Origin: Forficula auricularia
Lineage: Eukaryota; Arthropoda; Insecta; Dermaptera; Forficulidae
NCBI GenBank assembly: GCA_024734495.1
Contig: JALMQS010000426.1
Location: 124,001 to 188,000 of the forward strand
Length of the DNA: 64,000 bases
Direction: 5' to 3'
Below are positions 22,700 through 33,999 of this stretch, piece by piece. Numbering within the stretch: position 1 is the stretch's first letter; each line of letters begins with the position of its first letter. A model generated the notes under the pieces. The model had not been told where the DNA came from. It saw nothing but the letters and a program-made list of their open reading frames with translations, and did not search any database. The position numbers and the translations under genes are program-made.

Positions 22700-23510
22700 T
22701 TTTTTGTGTCTATGTTACCTCATATCTTCGCCAATTATGAACCGATTTTAATGATTCTTTTTTTATTGGAAAGGGAGTACCTTAGAGGTGGTACCATATT
22801 AATTTGGTCAAGTTCTGAAGATATGATCAATAACGAAATAACGTAAATCTCCAATTATTATGACCAAATAATCGAAATTATAATAAATTAAATCTTTTAT
22901 AAAAAAAAAATCTTAAAACATTCCTTTAAAACCCGCAAATGTTTCGAGATAATTTCTTATTTATGAATTTAATTTTTTTATCATTTTCTGATTCATTCGC
23001 CCGACGCTTTCTTTTACGAGATGCATGCAAGGTATTATATTAAGTCACTATCAATAAGAACACTAAAAAGAGAGAAAAAAATAATTTTTATAAAAAAATA
23101 AAACCGACTTCAAAAAAATTAAATTCAACAAATAAAATAATAATAAATTAAAAATAAAATAAAATACACTAAAAGGTATAAAATAATTATCTTATTTAGA
23201 TATAAATAAACGACGAAATATTAACAAGAAATTACTTTTTGAAGTCGGTGCCAAACATATACATTTTATGAATCGCACTAGACTAGACGGATCTTACTTA
23301 GTACGTTTGGCGGGTACGCTCGCTTATATAGTTTGTTTGGCACCGACTTAAAAATGAAATTTCATGTTAATATTTCGTCGTTTGCTGTAACTAAATAAGA
23401 TAATTATTTTATACCTTTAGTGTATTTTATTTTATTTTTAAGTTATTATTATTTTATTTGTTGCATTTAATTTTTTTGAAGTCAGTTTTAGTTTTTTTAT
23501 AAAAATTATA
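22700..23510 (-). mobile_element. Foldback element B2 (family B)
   Basis: Antisense copy: unique part 22700-23075, palindromic part about 23100-23500. The spacer between the GAAGTCGGTGCCAAAC closers reads ATATACATTTTATGAATCG ... CGCTTATATAGTTT on the plus strand, which is the forward orientation relative to the unique part. The minus strand near 22935-23035 retains the KRKRRANESEN peptide block. Confidence 0.7.
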
Positions 23511-23739
23511 ATTAGATACATTTCAATACATTCTGCCTTCTTGATTAATTAAAGCTGGTTCGAGCCAATAATAATAATAATAACATAATATATATTACTT
23601 TCAAATACCGCTGATCTTTTTGTCTATAATAAAAAAATATTTTTTTTGTTCCCTAATTTAATAACCTATATTGTTTATTTGTTTTTCATACCATTAGGAA
23701 TTAAATTTCAATCCTTATTTTCATAATTTAATATTTTTT

Positions 23740-24320
23740 ACTTTACCATAAAGGGTATGGTCAAGTATTGTAATCGTGCATGAAAAAAGTGGTTTTTTGC
23801 TTCTTTTTATTGAAATATCTAAAAAGCGGCTGAAACTATTTTATAAAAAAAATTGGGCGAAACCATGGCATTTCGGTCTATAAAATAGCTCTAATAAGTG
23901 AACGTCGAAATAATTATATTTTGCGAGATAATAACTGTTTTGTCAAAATGTCTGTTAGTCTGGTTGTCGGTTGTCTGTGCGTTAACAAATTTTTTTAGAC
24001 GAGCTAGCTCAAAAACTAGTGTGAATATCAAAACCAAATTTCACACGTAGTTTTGGTACATTCAGATTAAGAGATGATTTGATTTTGGTGCATATCGACC
24101 CAAAATTAAGGGGGGTTAAAATCTAAAATTATAATATTTTCAAACTAAAAAACAAGGAAAATGAAATATACTATAAAATGAACCTAAAATAACGAAAATA
24201 TATTTTTTCTGGCGCCAAAATTAGAGGGGGGAGTCAAAAAATAAAAATCTAGGCTCTTGTACAAAACTCAGCCAGAAGTGTATGGTAAAGTCAAGTGGGT
24301 GGCCACATCAGAACGTGTCA
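23740..24320 (-). repeat. Family A copy
   Basis: Runs antisense from ACTTTACCATAAAGGGTATGG to GGTGGCCACATCAGAACGTG. Both diagnostic ends are present; the interior is shortened. Confidence 0.75.
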
Positions 24321-24671
24321 ATTTATTTTAGAGAAATAAAAAGAATCGTTCTCCTCATTTTAAACTTTCTAGGTCAAAGGGTTTGGGCTGGCCGTTGATT
24401 TATCCGTGAACGAGTGAGTGAGTTTAATTTTATATATATCAGTGTTTCCCAAACTTTTTTAGGCCATGCCCCACTTTAACATTTCTAAAATCATCATGTC
24501 CCCCCATATAATAATTTTAGTTAAAAAATTTATTTTTGTTCTTTTTAGTAATATGAATGATAATTTTGAAAGCGATTTCTTACAACTGTTGTCAAAACAA
24601 AGAAACGAACTTTTAATAAATAAAAATAATAATAAGGAAACATTTTATTTGTTTCATTCATTGACCCTTTG

Positions 24672-24712
24672 AAACCCTGAAGAAGGAGGAAAAATCCTCG
24701 AAACGTCGGTTT
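24672..24712 (+). ncRNA. Hammerhead ribozyme-like motif inside the hAT
   Basis: Stem I AAACC (24672-24676)/GGTTT (24708-24712) pairs perfectly. CTGAAGA 24677-24683, stem II GAGGA (24686-24690)/TCCTC (24695-24699) with loop AAAA, GAA 24700-24702, ACGT 24703-24706 as minimal stem III, C24707 as predicted cleavage nucleotide. Two unpaired purines (AG) lie between the core and stem II. One of the best-paired copies in the window. Confidence 0.6.
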
Positions 24713-24908
24713 GAAAGGAAAGGAGGAAGGATTCCAATAAATTACACTTTATTTTATATGTGTTAATTTTTTCTTTCCTCACTACCTCTGGGCTGCCTTC
24801 CATTACATTCAATTAAAAATAATGTATTTTTAAAACTTAATTTTATGTGATTTGTGGAATTGATGCTTTTTACACAGCGATTTTATATCTGGCTCAAGCT
24901 TAGTTAGC

Positions 24909-25479
24909 TTAAGTCTCAAATCTCCACGTTGTGTTATATCCAGACGTTGACTCGTCCATCTGCACAGAAAAATTTCTGGTTTTTAGTTTCAATACAAGTT
25001 GTTTTTCAATGTCATCGCCCATCTCGTCGATCCTTTGGCTGACAGTATTGTTACTAAGAGGCATTGCTACTACATCCTCGTCATCTTTTTCTAAAACGGT
25101 TTTCATAAAAGCAGAAATTGAAGGCTTAATTAAAATCTCACCTATTGTGTGGCTCTTCCCTGATTTAGCAATTAACAAAGAGATTTGGTAACTAGCCTCT
25201 TGGATACTACTATTTGTTACATTTATAGACGTGAAGATTGAGGTAATTGTCCTCCTTTTCCTTTAATCTTTTGAAGAAACTTAAATCTGTATTAATATAG
25301 TCCTTGTGTTTGGCCTTCAAATGTGCTTCAAGCCGACCCGATTTCATAGATTCGTTTGTCAAACATTGCTGGCATATTAAGCAAAACGGCATCCTCTCAT
25401 CATTAACTGCTGGTATGAATCCATATTTTAGATATTCCTCTGAATATTGACGAACTTTCTTTTTTGTTGTTCCACTCAT
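24909..25479 (-). pseudogene. hAT transposase N-terminal part (BED finger), truncated
   Basis: Minus-strand ATG at 25479 starts MSGTTKKKVRQYSEEYLKYG. A BED-type zinc finger follows: CLIC then HLKAKH (C-x2-C ... H-x4-H). A frameshift near 25230 leads to LLIAKSGKSHTIGEILIKPS and ends in NFSVQMDEST, where the Asp matches the first catalytic Asp region of ZBED5/Buster-like hAT transposases. The rest of the catalytic core, the insertion domain and the C-terminal dimerisation domain are absent, so it cannot transpose itself. Family assignment rests on the BED plus QMDEST combination. Confidence 0.75.
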
Positions 25480-25717
25480 CAATAATAATGTAATTATTAA
25501 AATTATAATAATATAATAAATATTATTAATATTATTTACAATATTTTTTATTAAATCAAACCACGTAATAGAACCGAATATGTGCAAACGACTCCGGTTT
25601 GGTTAATATATATTCAGTTCAAAATATGTCATGTCAATTCTCAAATTGCCCCCCTCCAACCAGCAAATTGCCCCCCTGTGGGGCGTACGCCCCACTTTGG
25701 GAAACACTGATATATAT

Positions 25718-26787
25718 AAAGATGTATATCACTTTTAAAGCTGTAAATAAATTGAAATAATTATTATTATAACATTATATTTATCCCGATTGCTCGATTA
25801 GAGTGAAATATTATAGGTATTATCTTTACAAATACATAAGTGTGTTGAATTTGAAGAAAAATCATTATGATTGATCAAAATTGGATTACAACAATTCCCA
25901 CCAAGAGACAAATAAACAGAGAAATCAAGTAAAACAAAAGCATGTAAAATGTAAAAAAGAAATTAAGTGAAGGTTCTTCTAAGATTTTGGGGTCTTTTGT
26001 TTTTTCATAGCTCGTTCTCGATCAGCCAATCCGATCACATATTATCGAGACACTTTTGTTTCTTTACGCGCAAGTTGTTATGTAACATCGACCCAGCCCT
26101 TATCCATTTGGTGTGAGGTGGCAAGTGGAACAGCCAAGGGGGATCCAAAGGGATCCACTCGCTGTTACTATGCCAACCAAAAACATCGTCATCTCTTTCA
26201 AAGCCCTTTTATTCACCCAGAATCATTTGGCCACTATTTTCATTAAACTTTACCACGTGTTTAGAGTTGATAATTATTCGGTTGAATTTATTATCCCGAC
26301 TATTAAAACACACATTAGTCGAAAAGAATATTAATAACACATCTATGAATTGGTCATTGTTTAAGGCTTTTTAGTGTTCAGCTTAAAAAGTAAAATACGA
26401 CCCTATTAGTGCATCTACAATATCAATCAGTCGTCGGTCAGAGGATAGTATCCCGCAAACTAAATACGGAAATCAAAAATCGTATTAAAATTTTAATTGA
26501 ATTATTATTTTGAGAAGAGTCAAATTTTATGTGATGTTTTTTTTTTAGAGAATATACAGTATCTCTGTAAAGATTTCTTTAAGTAGAATTTGATTTTTTT
26601 TTAATTTATTTCAATTTAAAATTACGGTGTTGAGATAGCTCTAAAGTAACCGTTTTTAGATGATTTTTCAGCTGTCTGTGTTTAGAAAGTATTTAATTTA
26701 ACATTGTCGAAAAAATTCTCTCATTCTTTCCTTATCAATAATAAATAAGAAAGAATTCGATATCTGAAGTATTTTAGAAGTTATAAG
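25718..26787. other. Sequence without recognised genes
   Basis: Moderately AT-rich. A slightly GC-richer patch at about 26040-26330 has a 73-codon open frame, but composition, lack of splice context and lack of any family resemblance give no support for a gene. Confidence 0.4.
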
Positions 26788-27861
26788 TAGAGACCGGATT
26801 TTTATGCAGTAAAAACTGCCAAAAAACGCCATAAAATATGCAGTTAAAAAGGCTGAAATATGCAAGTAATATGCAGAAAACGTTGAAATATGCAAATATA
26901 TGAAGTAAAAATGCGCAAAATAATTTTTTTTATGCACTAAAAAATTAAAATTAAAGACAAAAAGACTATATATTTGAAGGAGTGCAATGAAAGAAATAAA
27001 ATGATAAAGTAAGCTGTCTATCACCAAGTGTCAAATATGTACTTTTATTGAGTAAAAAATTTCACAAAATTCTCATTAAATTTAGTATATTTAAAAATCT
27101 TTAAACTCAAAGAAATAATAGGTGCAGTTGAATAAAATTTAATAATGTTTCAAAAAATGTGATCGAAAAAATACGGGATGTAGTTTTATTTAACAGACAC
27201 GATTTGATTTGATTTTTGTATATTAACAAGCTTTTCTTATTGACGTACAAATAATAAACTAATAAAATTATGCAAATATTTGTCCGGCTATAATCTGATC
27301 ACTTTACTAATTTAGACACACTTTCACACACACACACGAACACTTTATGGCCAAAATTGGCTATAGTTACCGAAGGCCATTCAAAAAAAAATAATAATAA
27401 AGAAATAATTAACAAAGGATCTCAAAAACAATTAAAATTTGATTGTAATTGCGAATAATTTATTTTTACAAGTATTTTTCTGAATTATCTTCAGATTATT
27501 ATGTCTACGGTCACTTGAAATTGATTTATACGACGAAAAGGAATCCTCAGATGTAATGGGGAAAAATTTAAAGGAACTTTATATACATATTTCTTCGTTT
27601 TTTCATTCTTTCTCCGAAAATTTAATTTTTAAAAATCTGTATTTGTAATGGGCAATTTTATGCAACATTCTTCAAATATGTAATTTTATGCAATTTTACT
27701 CAAATATGCAATTTTATGCAATATTACTCAAATATGCAAAAATATACAGTATAAAATTTAACCCACAGTATCCTAGATGCATGATTCGGATAGATAATTG
27801 ATCCCCTGGGCTGTATGTGGAGGCAAACAAAATATGCAAGTGCATAGGAATCCGGTCTCTA
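26788..27861. mobile_element. Nonautonomous hAT-type element with dense ATGCA subterminal motifs
   Basis: Ends TAGAGACCGGATTTTTATGCA and complement (two mismatches over 21 bp), flanked by GTTATAAG/GTTATAAA (26780-26787, 27862-27869; 7 of 8). 1074 bp with no transposase; the 109-codon minus-strand ORF is AT-driven. ATATGCA/TATGCA repeats cluster within about 160 bp of the left end and about 200 bp of the right end, resembling subterminal transposase-binding repeats of hAT elements. Confidence 0.7.
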
Positions 27862-27869
27862 GTTATAAA

Positions 27870-29275
27870 GTACAGAGTTCTTGGTTTGCCTCCGACTCGT
27901 ACACGTTTATTTTTCGTATTCCAAGACATCAAAAAACACCATATAGGTATAATAAAAATAAAGACATTTTTAATCTTGAACATTTTCAATTGTCATACAT
28001 TTTTATTTATAATTCAAATAAATAAACACTTTTTTAAATAATATTAATTTAACTAGTTTTTATTTAATTTATACATTCCAAAGTTTCAATCTATATACTA
28101 ATTTCACATGATTAGTATATTTATGAAATACCAATTGGTGATATACCATAATCTATACAAATTTCGACGCTATTTTAACCTTAGTTATGATGTGCCCTAA
28201 AACTGCAATATAATAATAATATTATATTTTTGCATCTATTATTAAAGCTAATAGAAAACACAGAGAATAATGTTTTTGATTTAACCCAAGTAATAGACAT
28301 TGGAATAATTAATTAATCATTAATTACTCTCTGACCACAGGCTTAGTGCCATAGAGGGGGGATCGGTGGGGGTCTTTCCCCTAATTTGTTGAAATGAGTA
28401 AGCACAAATTAGCGTATAGTATGATTTGCACGTGCGGATTAGGGGTGGATCCTAAGCGAAGGGTAATTTTTCCTAATTACTTATAGGTAATGCAATAGAA
28501 ACATTTTTATTTAATATTTAAAAATTATTTTTTAATAGGTTATGTATTTCAAAATTGAAGGAGAATGTGAAAATTATATTTAAACTTTCCACAAATTTGA
28601 TTGATTTGACAATTTTTTTGTCAGCGAATGATTTCAGTTAGAAAGTCGCAACTAAGTTCAGAGGTGCAATTTATTAATACAAACTTATTATGCCAATTTT
28701 ACCTCATTAGCTACAACAATTCGAAAGATCCTCCTATAAGGATTCACTTTTTAACTCGAATTTATATTACATTTAAGTTCTGAAGTCAAAACCCCCAAAA
28801 TCTGTTCTTCGGAATTGAAGTACATATTTTTGTATCTTGAACAAACTTTTCATGAGCTTGTGTTCTAGAATTTTCGTAGATTTTTGAATCCAGACAAGCA
28901 GAAAAATTATCTTTGAAAGTTTTTTCTCCTCCTTTTAAGACCTTCCTGGACCCGGGATAAAATACAAATTAAAAAAGTCAGTCATGTCTAACTGGATTCT
29001 ATAGGTAAGAGGAAAAAATTTTCAATATCCACGCGATATTGACCCCATGAAAAATAATATTTATAATTAAAAAAAGACTGATGTTGAAAGCCAAGCCTTC
29101 CAAACGTCTCAAACAAATAAATAATATATATACATATACATTATACATATATATATATATATATTTTGATAAATATATGTGTGTATTGAAAAGTTTTTGT
29201 TTTGCCGAGAGTAGCAGAGTTGTTGATTCACAAAGATCAAACAAATAAATAATATATATATACAGATATATCATC
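27870..29275. other. AT-rich sequence, no gene seen
   Basis: One unplaced GC patch at 28340-28460. From 28995 to 29115 it matches 57890-58010 (TTTTC-ATATCCAC, CCCATGA-AAATAA, AAGACTGATG), a probable hammerhead-type family remnant whose core is mutated here (CTGATGTTG). Confidence 0.4.
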
Positions 29276-29278
29276 TCG

Positions 29279-29420
29279 ATATATATATGTGTGTATGTTT
29301 ATTTGCATCAAGCAGAGGACAACCTCTTTGTTTCTCTTTGTGGAAATGTGTGTATGTTTATTTGCATCAAGCAGAAGACAATCTCTTTGTTTCTCTTTAT
29401 GATTCAACAACTCTGCTACG
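29279..29420 (+). repeat. Family E tandem duplicate
   Basis: Two about 66-bp units beginning GTGTGTATGTTTATTTGCATC and containing AGACAATCTCTTTGTTTCTC. Related single fragments lie at 46.45 and 61.55 kb, often next to CAACTCTGCT. Confidence 0.6.
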
Positions 29421-29423
29421 CTC

Positions 29424-30640
29424 TTTTTTTAATGCAATCGAATGCAAGCAGGGGGCACCAGTAAAGATGCAGCCCCTATAGATCTCGAAAGACCCTTGCA
29501 TTACCGAAGAGAAGGGAAAGCTGATTAAGGGCCGGTTGTATGTCGCAAAGTAAATGCTTTTTACCACTAACAAACGGTAGATGGTAAATGGAGGCACTGG
29601 GGTGGCCAATCAGATGACAGGCACTTTCAGTTGTTTGTTAGTGGTAAAAAGCATTTACTTTGCGACATACAACCGGCCCTAAGTGAGAGGGTGTAGACGT
29701 AGGTGTCTATGCACTCGGGTTTTGAAGGTTTGAAGATTATAAGTGCTAGGAAAGATTGAGGCTGGGAGAGAGTTCCAGTTCCAGTTCCTTGAAGTCATGG
29801 GGATATATGTATTGGCGAATGAAGTGGTCCAGCACTTTTCTAATTTGACCGCGAAAGAGTGTTGGGAGTCGGCAAAACGCGTGCTACGTGCAAAGCATGC
29901 TTTGGGGGAATTATTGATTTTATCTCATCAGAGCACCTGCCGTGATAGTATCTATAGAAAAGGGAAAGGGCAGAGACATTTCTTCGATGAGCCAGCGAGT
30001 CGAAGGAGTCGGTGAGGGTAGAATCGTCAATTAGCCTGACGGCTCGTTTCTGAATTGCATCCAGGGTAGCAAGAGAATATTTTGAGGCTCCTCTCCATAG
30101 ATGAGAGCCGTATTCGAGACAGGGGCGGATTTGGGCCTTGTAGATGGTGAGAAGATGTGGGGGCTTGTAAAATCGTTTGGACCTGAATAAGAAGCTAATC
30201 TTCCTTGCTGCAGATTTCGCCACAGAGGAGATGTGTTCATTCCAAGACAGGTCAGATGCGACAGAGACTCCCAACATGGATAGGCTGTCACACATTTTCA
30301 GGGTATTCGAATCGAAGTGAATATCAGGAAAAAATTTATTTTCGCGCCTAGAAATTAGACAACATTGAGTCTTGTTTGCATTAAAGTTAACTAAGTTTTG
30401 AGAGCCCCATTTATTCAGTTTGTCTAGGTCGAGAGTGATTGAGGAGGCAACATTGATTCGATTATTCGGGAGTGAGGGTTTGCCGTGCAGAGTGCTACTC
30501 GTGTACAATGAGTGGGGTTTGACGTTTGATCGATAAGGTCGTTTATATAAATTAGGAAGAGTGTGGGGGAGATTACAGAGCCTTGGGGAACACTAGCGTT
30601 TGTGGAGAACGATTCTAAGCAAACTCTAAGCAAAATATAA
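29424..30640 (-). pseudogene. 5'-truncated LINE ORF2 fragment (RT C-terminal half)
   Basis: The minus strand encodes SVPQGSVISPTLFLIYINDL (RT block around 30570-30600), a degraded catalytic box, then a long open stretch (30508-29840) with LGVSVASDLSWNEHISSVAK, IRPCLEYGSHLWRGASKYS, TLDAIQKRAVRLIDDSTLT and LSLFYRYYHGRCSDEI. This is the thumb/connection region of a CR1/Jockey-type LINE RT that lacks RNase H. It ends in a 3' UTR with CGGTAATGCAAGGGTCTTTC and a T-run at 29424-29430 (poly(A) of the minus strand). A Harbinger-type MITE interrupts the 3' tail. A sister fragment lies at 45.8 kb. Confidence 0.75.
29529..29679. mobile_element. PIF/Harbinger-type MITE with perfect 47-bp TIRs
   Basis: 151 bp. 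TIRs GGGCCGGTTGTATGTCGCAA... at 29529-29575 and the exact complement at 29633-29679, flanked by TAA on both sides (29526-29528, 29680-29682). The empty site GATTAAGTGAGAGGG is preserved in the LINE tail at about 46.1 kb. TAA duplication plus a GGGCC end is typical of PIF/Harbinger MITEs. Perfect arms imply a recent insertion. Confidence 0.9.
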
Positions 30641-30769
30641 ACTTTTTAATTAAAAAAAGTTATACTTGAATACTATTTTATAAAAGATGTATTTCCTCTG
30701 GTCTGTATTGTAAACAGTTACTGTTAATTTTTTTTAAATTTATTCAAATTATCAACATCATAGAAAATT

Positions 30770-31760
30770 CAGCTAATAAACTAATTTAAAAAAGTGATTT
30801 TTGAATTTAAGTGCTTCCCTATGAGAGCTCCTCAATTAATAACTCGAAAAATATAATTTTTAGACGTTCATTCATTAAAAAGCTTTTTGTAGATAAAAAC
30901 ACTGATTTCGCTCAATTTATTTGATCAATATAGTTTAAGTAGTTTTTGAGATATTTCGAAATAACGAAACAAAAGTACTTTTTTAATAAAAATCTTCTGC
31001 TTCATTGGAAGTGATTAAATGTAGGGTGGGGGTAATTTTAATGAAAGTGGTAGGGGTTGCTTTTCTTGAAACTGGGGGGGGGGTGTCATTAAGCTAGAGG
31101 TTAGAGGGCTCCCCTGTATAATAGGTATGTTTAAAAAAGATTTGATTTAAAATATCTTAAATTTCTTTATGATTTTCTAGTAAAAATGTTAGTTTTTCTA
31201 GATAGCTATAATTTTTGTTACCCCAGATTATACGTAGTTATATATAACAAACATTTTCTCAATCAAAATTGGGTAGCGAATGCAAAAAGTTTAGCAAGCG
31301 TTGCTTTAGGCAAAACGATTTTTACTTCTATTAGCCTAGTATTAGATTCAAAGGAAAAATTTCATTTTTTTTTTTGCTCGCTATTTTGAAAAATGAGAAA
31401 ATTTATTTTGTCTGTGTGTCTGGATTCAGATACCCACGATAATTTAAGAACTAAAAGTCATAGAAAGTTCGTTTTTTTGCTAAAATATTTGCATTTCTAA
31501 TACAGGGAGCAAATTCGATTTTGGGCTTTCTAGCTTTAGAACTTCTGGTTCAAAAATAAATAAAACATCATTTTTGCAATGATTTTATTCACGTATTAAA
31601 TCAATGTTATAATATAGGCATACATGAAAAATTTATTTTATATTTAAGTTTATTATTAATTAATTATAAAGGCATCCCTAACATAAATAAGTTTTCACTT
31701 TTTATTATTTAATAAATGCGCGAATGAGCGATTGTTTCATTAGAATCTGATCGAAGAATT
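30770..31760. other. Family A-related remnant and AT-rich DNA
   Basis: 30780-30980 resembles the internal part of family A (AACTCGAAAAATATAATTTTT, TTTGAGATATTTCGAAA) and the tract at 37.2 kb. The remainder, including a 67-codon frame at 31186, shows no supported gene. Confidence 0.35.
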
Positions 31761-31949
31761 ATATTTAAAAAAAAAACTAAAAAAGCATGGCTTCTAAAAA
31801 GTACAAAATAATGTAATACTTAATCAAAAAGTGTTGGACGTAGAAACATGTACTTTTAATTAATTTCGACAATATGTCCCACGCTTTTTGATTAAGTATT
31901 AGATTATTTTGTATTTTTTAGAAGCATGTTTTTTAGTTTTTTAAAATAT
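31761..31949. repeat. Foldback MITE-like element
   Basis: Inverted arms (ACTAAAAAAGCATGGCTTCT ... and complement, ACTTAATCAAAAAG and complement) of about 75 bp around a 40-bp centre. No ORF. Confidence 0.65.
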
Positions 31950-32344
31950 CATTTATTTTTTTACTTTTTAGTCTTAATTATTTTTATAGAGAAAAGTTTA
32001 CGGAATTTAACAGAATTAAATGTATTTATTTTTATTATTTTTATATAATTTCATTTAAATTGAGTAGGTAAACAATTATTTTTATAAAGAAATGTTTGGG
32101 GGATTTAACAGAACAAAAGTCACATTGATAGATAGATAGATACATACATACATACAGGTGAAGCTAATATAAAGCATGTAAAAAGACTAAAAATGATGGA
32201 GATCTCTATTCTATTAGAGCTAAGACCTTGCAAGGATGCCAAAAACAAGTCTAAACCTATTTCAGATTATTGGATAATTTCTTAATTTCTATTATTTTTA
32301 TAGTATTTTGACTCTAGGTAAAAAAATAAAATAAGATTTAGATA

Positions 32345-32643
32345 CTAGAAAATCAAAAGATGGTGTCATCTATTAAATCCGATGGAATGGAATATTTTTA
32401 TTTATATGTCAGAGGGGTTGTTTACGCGTGTACATATCTCAGAGAGTTTCGCATCCTGCAGGTGAGCCAGATGGCCCGGATTGCTGTTACTGGCACTCGG
32501 GTTCGATTCCCGAGGGGGTGAAAAACAGCCCCTCTGACCTATAATTAAAAATATTTCATTCCATCGGATTTAATAGATGACACCATCTTATGATTTTCTA
32601 GTAAATTTGAATCTATTACCATCGGCAAATTAATATCTTTCAT
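32345..32643 (+). mobile_element. SINE with tRNA-like head inside 80-bp inverted arms
   Basis: 299 bp flanked by a perfect 14-bp duplication ATAAGATTTAGATA (32331-32344, 32644-32657). Arms at 32345-32425 and 32521-32601 pair with about 90% identity (for example TGTCATCTATTAAATCCGAT). Between them is a tRNA-like region: A-box-like GTGAGCCAGATGG and a perfect B-box GGTTCGATTCC in a T-arm (TCGGG/CCCGA, 7-nt loop). A diverged copy lies antisense at 44.69-44.85 kb. The promoter layout implies RNA polymerase III transcription; retroposition is implied by the duplication. Confidence 0.75.
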
Positions 32644-33199
32644 ATAAGATTTAGATATTGACCATCAAATTATTAATTCACGGAAACTGCAATTTAAAGT
32701 TTGATACATAGATAAATGATTCATACAGTCGAACCAATGGCAGAACTACAATACTGCAAGACCCTGCAACGCTAGCCAAATTTTTCGATTTATTATTTGT
32801 CAATTATACTAAAATTGTCCCTATTTAAATTAGAATAAAAATACACTGACAAAAAACATAGTTATAGTCTAGAAAAATAATTAAGTGCTGTGCCTTTTCT
32901 AGCTAGGGTAAATAAAATTCTAACTTTTTTAATTATTAAATGAATGTGCAGATGAGCGATTCTTTCATTAGAATCTTATCAAGGAAAATTACTAAACAAA
33001 AAAAAACGCGGTTAGATTGATCTCCTTTCTTAAGAGCTAAGATGTCGAATACAAAACAAAGTTATAGTCTAGAAAAAAGTTTAGTAGAATAACTTTTTCG
33101 ATGCCCTTTTACCATTGAATTCTCATATTATAATAAAACACTCACTAGTATGATATAAATTAATGCTTTAAAATCCTTAGTTTTCTATTTGAATGACAT

Positions 33200-33690
33200 T
33201 CTCCAAGGCATAGAATTATTTATTCGATACTATTAATATATTAATTGTTTTCGGAGTACTGAGCCCCTCGAGAGAGCCCTTGTCGCCAGTCTGTGTTGTA
33301 GTCATATATTTATATAGGCATATTAAATTTGAATATCTGAAAAGATTAATTTATTTCAAAACTTTAGACGGTACCAGTAATTTTTAGTGAATTTATAATA
33401 ATCAGAAAAATAATCCTTAAAATTCAATATGGTATATGAGATTTCATTTCCGACTGTCTTGAAAGAATCTTCTCTCGATACCTAAGAAAGAAAGCGATCT
33501 TATTTAATCAATTTCAATTAATGGTAAATTCACAACACCTTGTGTTTTTATATTTACATAATAAAATAATGAATAATTTCAATTAAATAGTAATAAATTT
33601 TCTCTGTCCTCTGAGTCTTGGGACGCTGGTTTCCAAACCTACGGATGTTTATATATAATACATATAATCGAATATTTAAATTATTTTATT
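33200..33690 (+). repeat. Family F fragment
   Basis: Diverged copy of the large AT-rich family F. It shares the AAGAAAGAAAGCGATCTTATTT and AATTCACAACACCTTG-type blocks with copies at 34.0, 34.6, 41.8 and 42.4 kb. Noncoding. Confidence 0.5.
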
Positions 33691-33700
33691 TATTTATTAT

Positions 33701-33904
33701 TTTTTACTTATGGAAAGTGATGTAGGTTTTAGGTGAAACATGATGTTAATTAAAAGAGTAAAGGGTGTGTAGTTTCACAGTGAATGAAATGTATGAATGT
33801 AAACTCCTGATGATGGACTAATAATCCGAAATATATTGAGTTTGTATAAACCACTTTGAGTTTTATTTCATTCACTGTGAAACTACACACCCTTTACTCT
33901 ATTA
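33701..33904 (+). mobile_element. Short hammerhead-bearing foldback retroelement, 13-bp TSD
   Basis: 204 bp flanked by ATTTATTTATTAT (33688-33700, 33905-33917). Tail with AGGTTTTAGGTGAAACATGA, then inverted arms (AAGGGTGTGTAGTTTCACAG and complement) enclosing one hammerhead-like motif. It is a flipped relative of 1876-2140. No ORF, so it must be mobilised in trans, plausibly by a Penelope-like RT/endonuclease. Confidence 0.75.
33801..33843 (+). ncRNA. Hammerhead ribozyme-like motif, best-formed copy
   Basis: Stem I AAACTC (33801-33806)/GAGTTT (33838-33843), perfect 6 bp. CTGATGA 33807-33813; one extra T; stem II GGA/TCC (33815-33817, 33825-33827) with loop CTAATAA; GAA 33828-33830; self-complementary ATATAT 33831-33836 as stem III; T33837 as predicted cleavage nucleotide. 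All invariant core bases of a type I hammerhead are present. The palindromic stem III could pair between two molecules. Cleavage is not shown. Confidence 0.6.
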
Positions 33905-33999
33905 ATTTATTTATTATATTAAATATTCTCACATTTAAATATATTAAAAGATATTTCATTGGGGTATATTGATTGGGCTTGATGAAATGACGTGATCCT

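Larger units (their letters stand above)
24440..25709 (-). mobile_element. hAT element with BED zinc finger, internally deleted
   Basis: Ends CAGTGTTTCCCAAAC and GGGAAACACTG with a perfect 8-bp duplication ATATATAT (24432-24439, 25710-25717), diagnostic of hAT. The right end contains the 18-bp palindrome GTGGGGCGTACGCCCCAC. The minus strand encodes only the N-terminal third of the transposase. The left part holds a hammerhead-bearing insertion near 24.67-24.79 kb. Nonautonomous. A solo end of the family lies at 19.7 kb. Confidence 0.85.

Noticed and set aside
26113..26334. 73-codon plus-strand ORF in a slightly GC-richer patch
   Set aside because: No family resemblance, no splice or promoter context, ordinary length for chance.
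26698..27027. 109-codon minus-strand ORF inside the hAT-type MITE
   Set aside because: Phe/Ile/Leu/Tyr-rich translation of AT-rich subterminal repeats, no transposase motif.
28999..29115. Hammerhead-like CTGATGTTG... related to 57.97 kb
   Set aside because: Both conserved boxes are mutated; only the family relation is supported.
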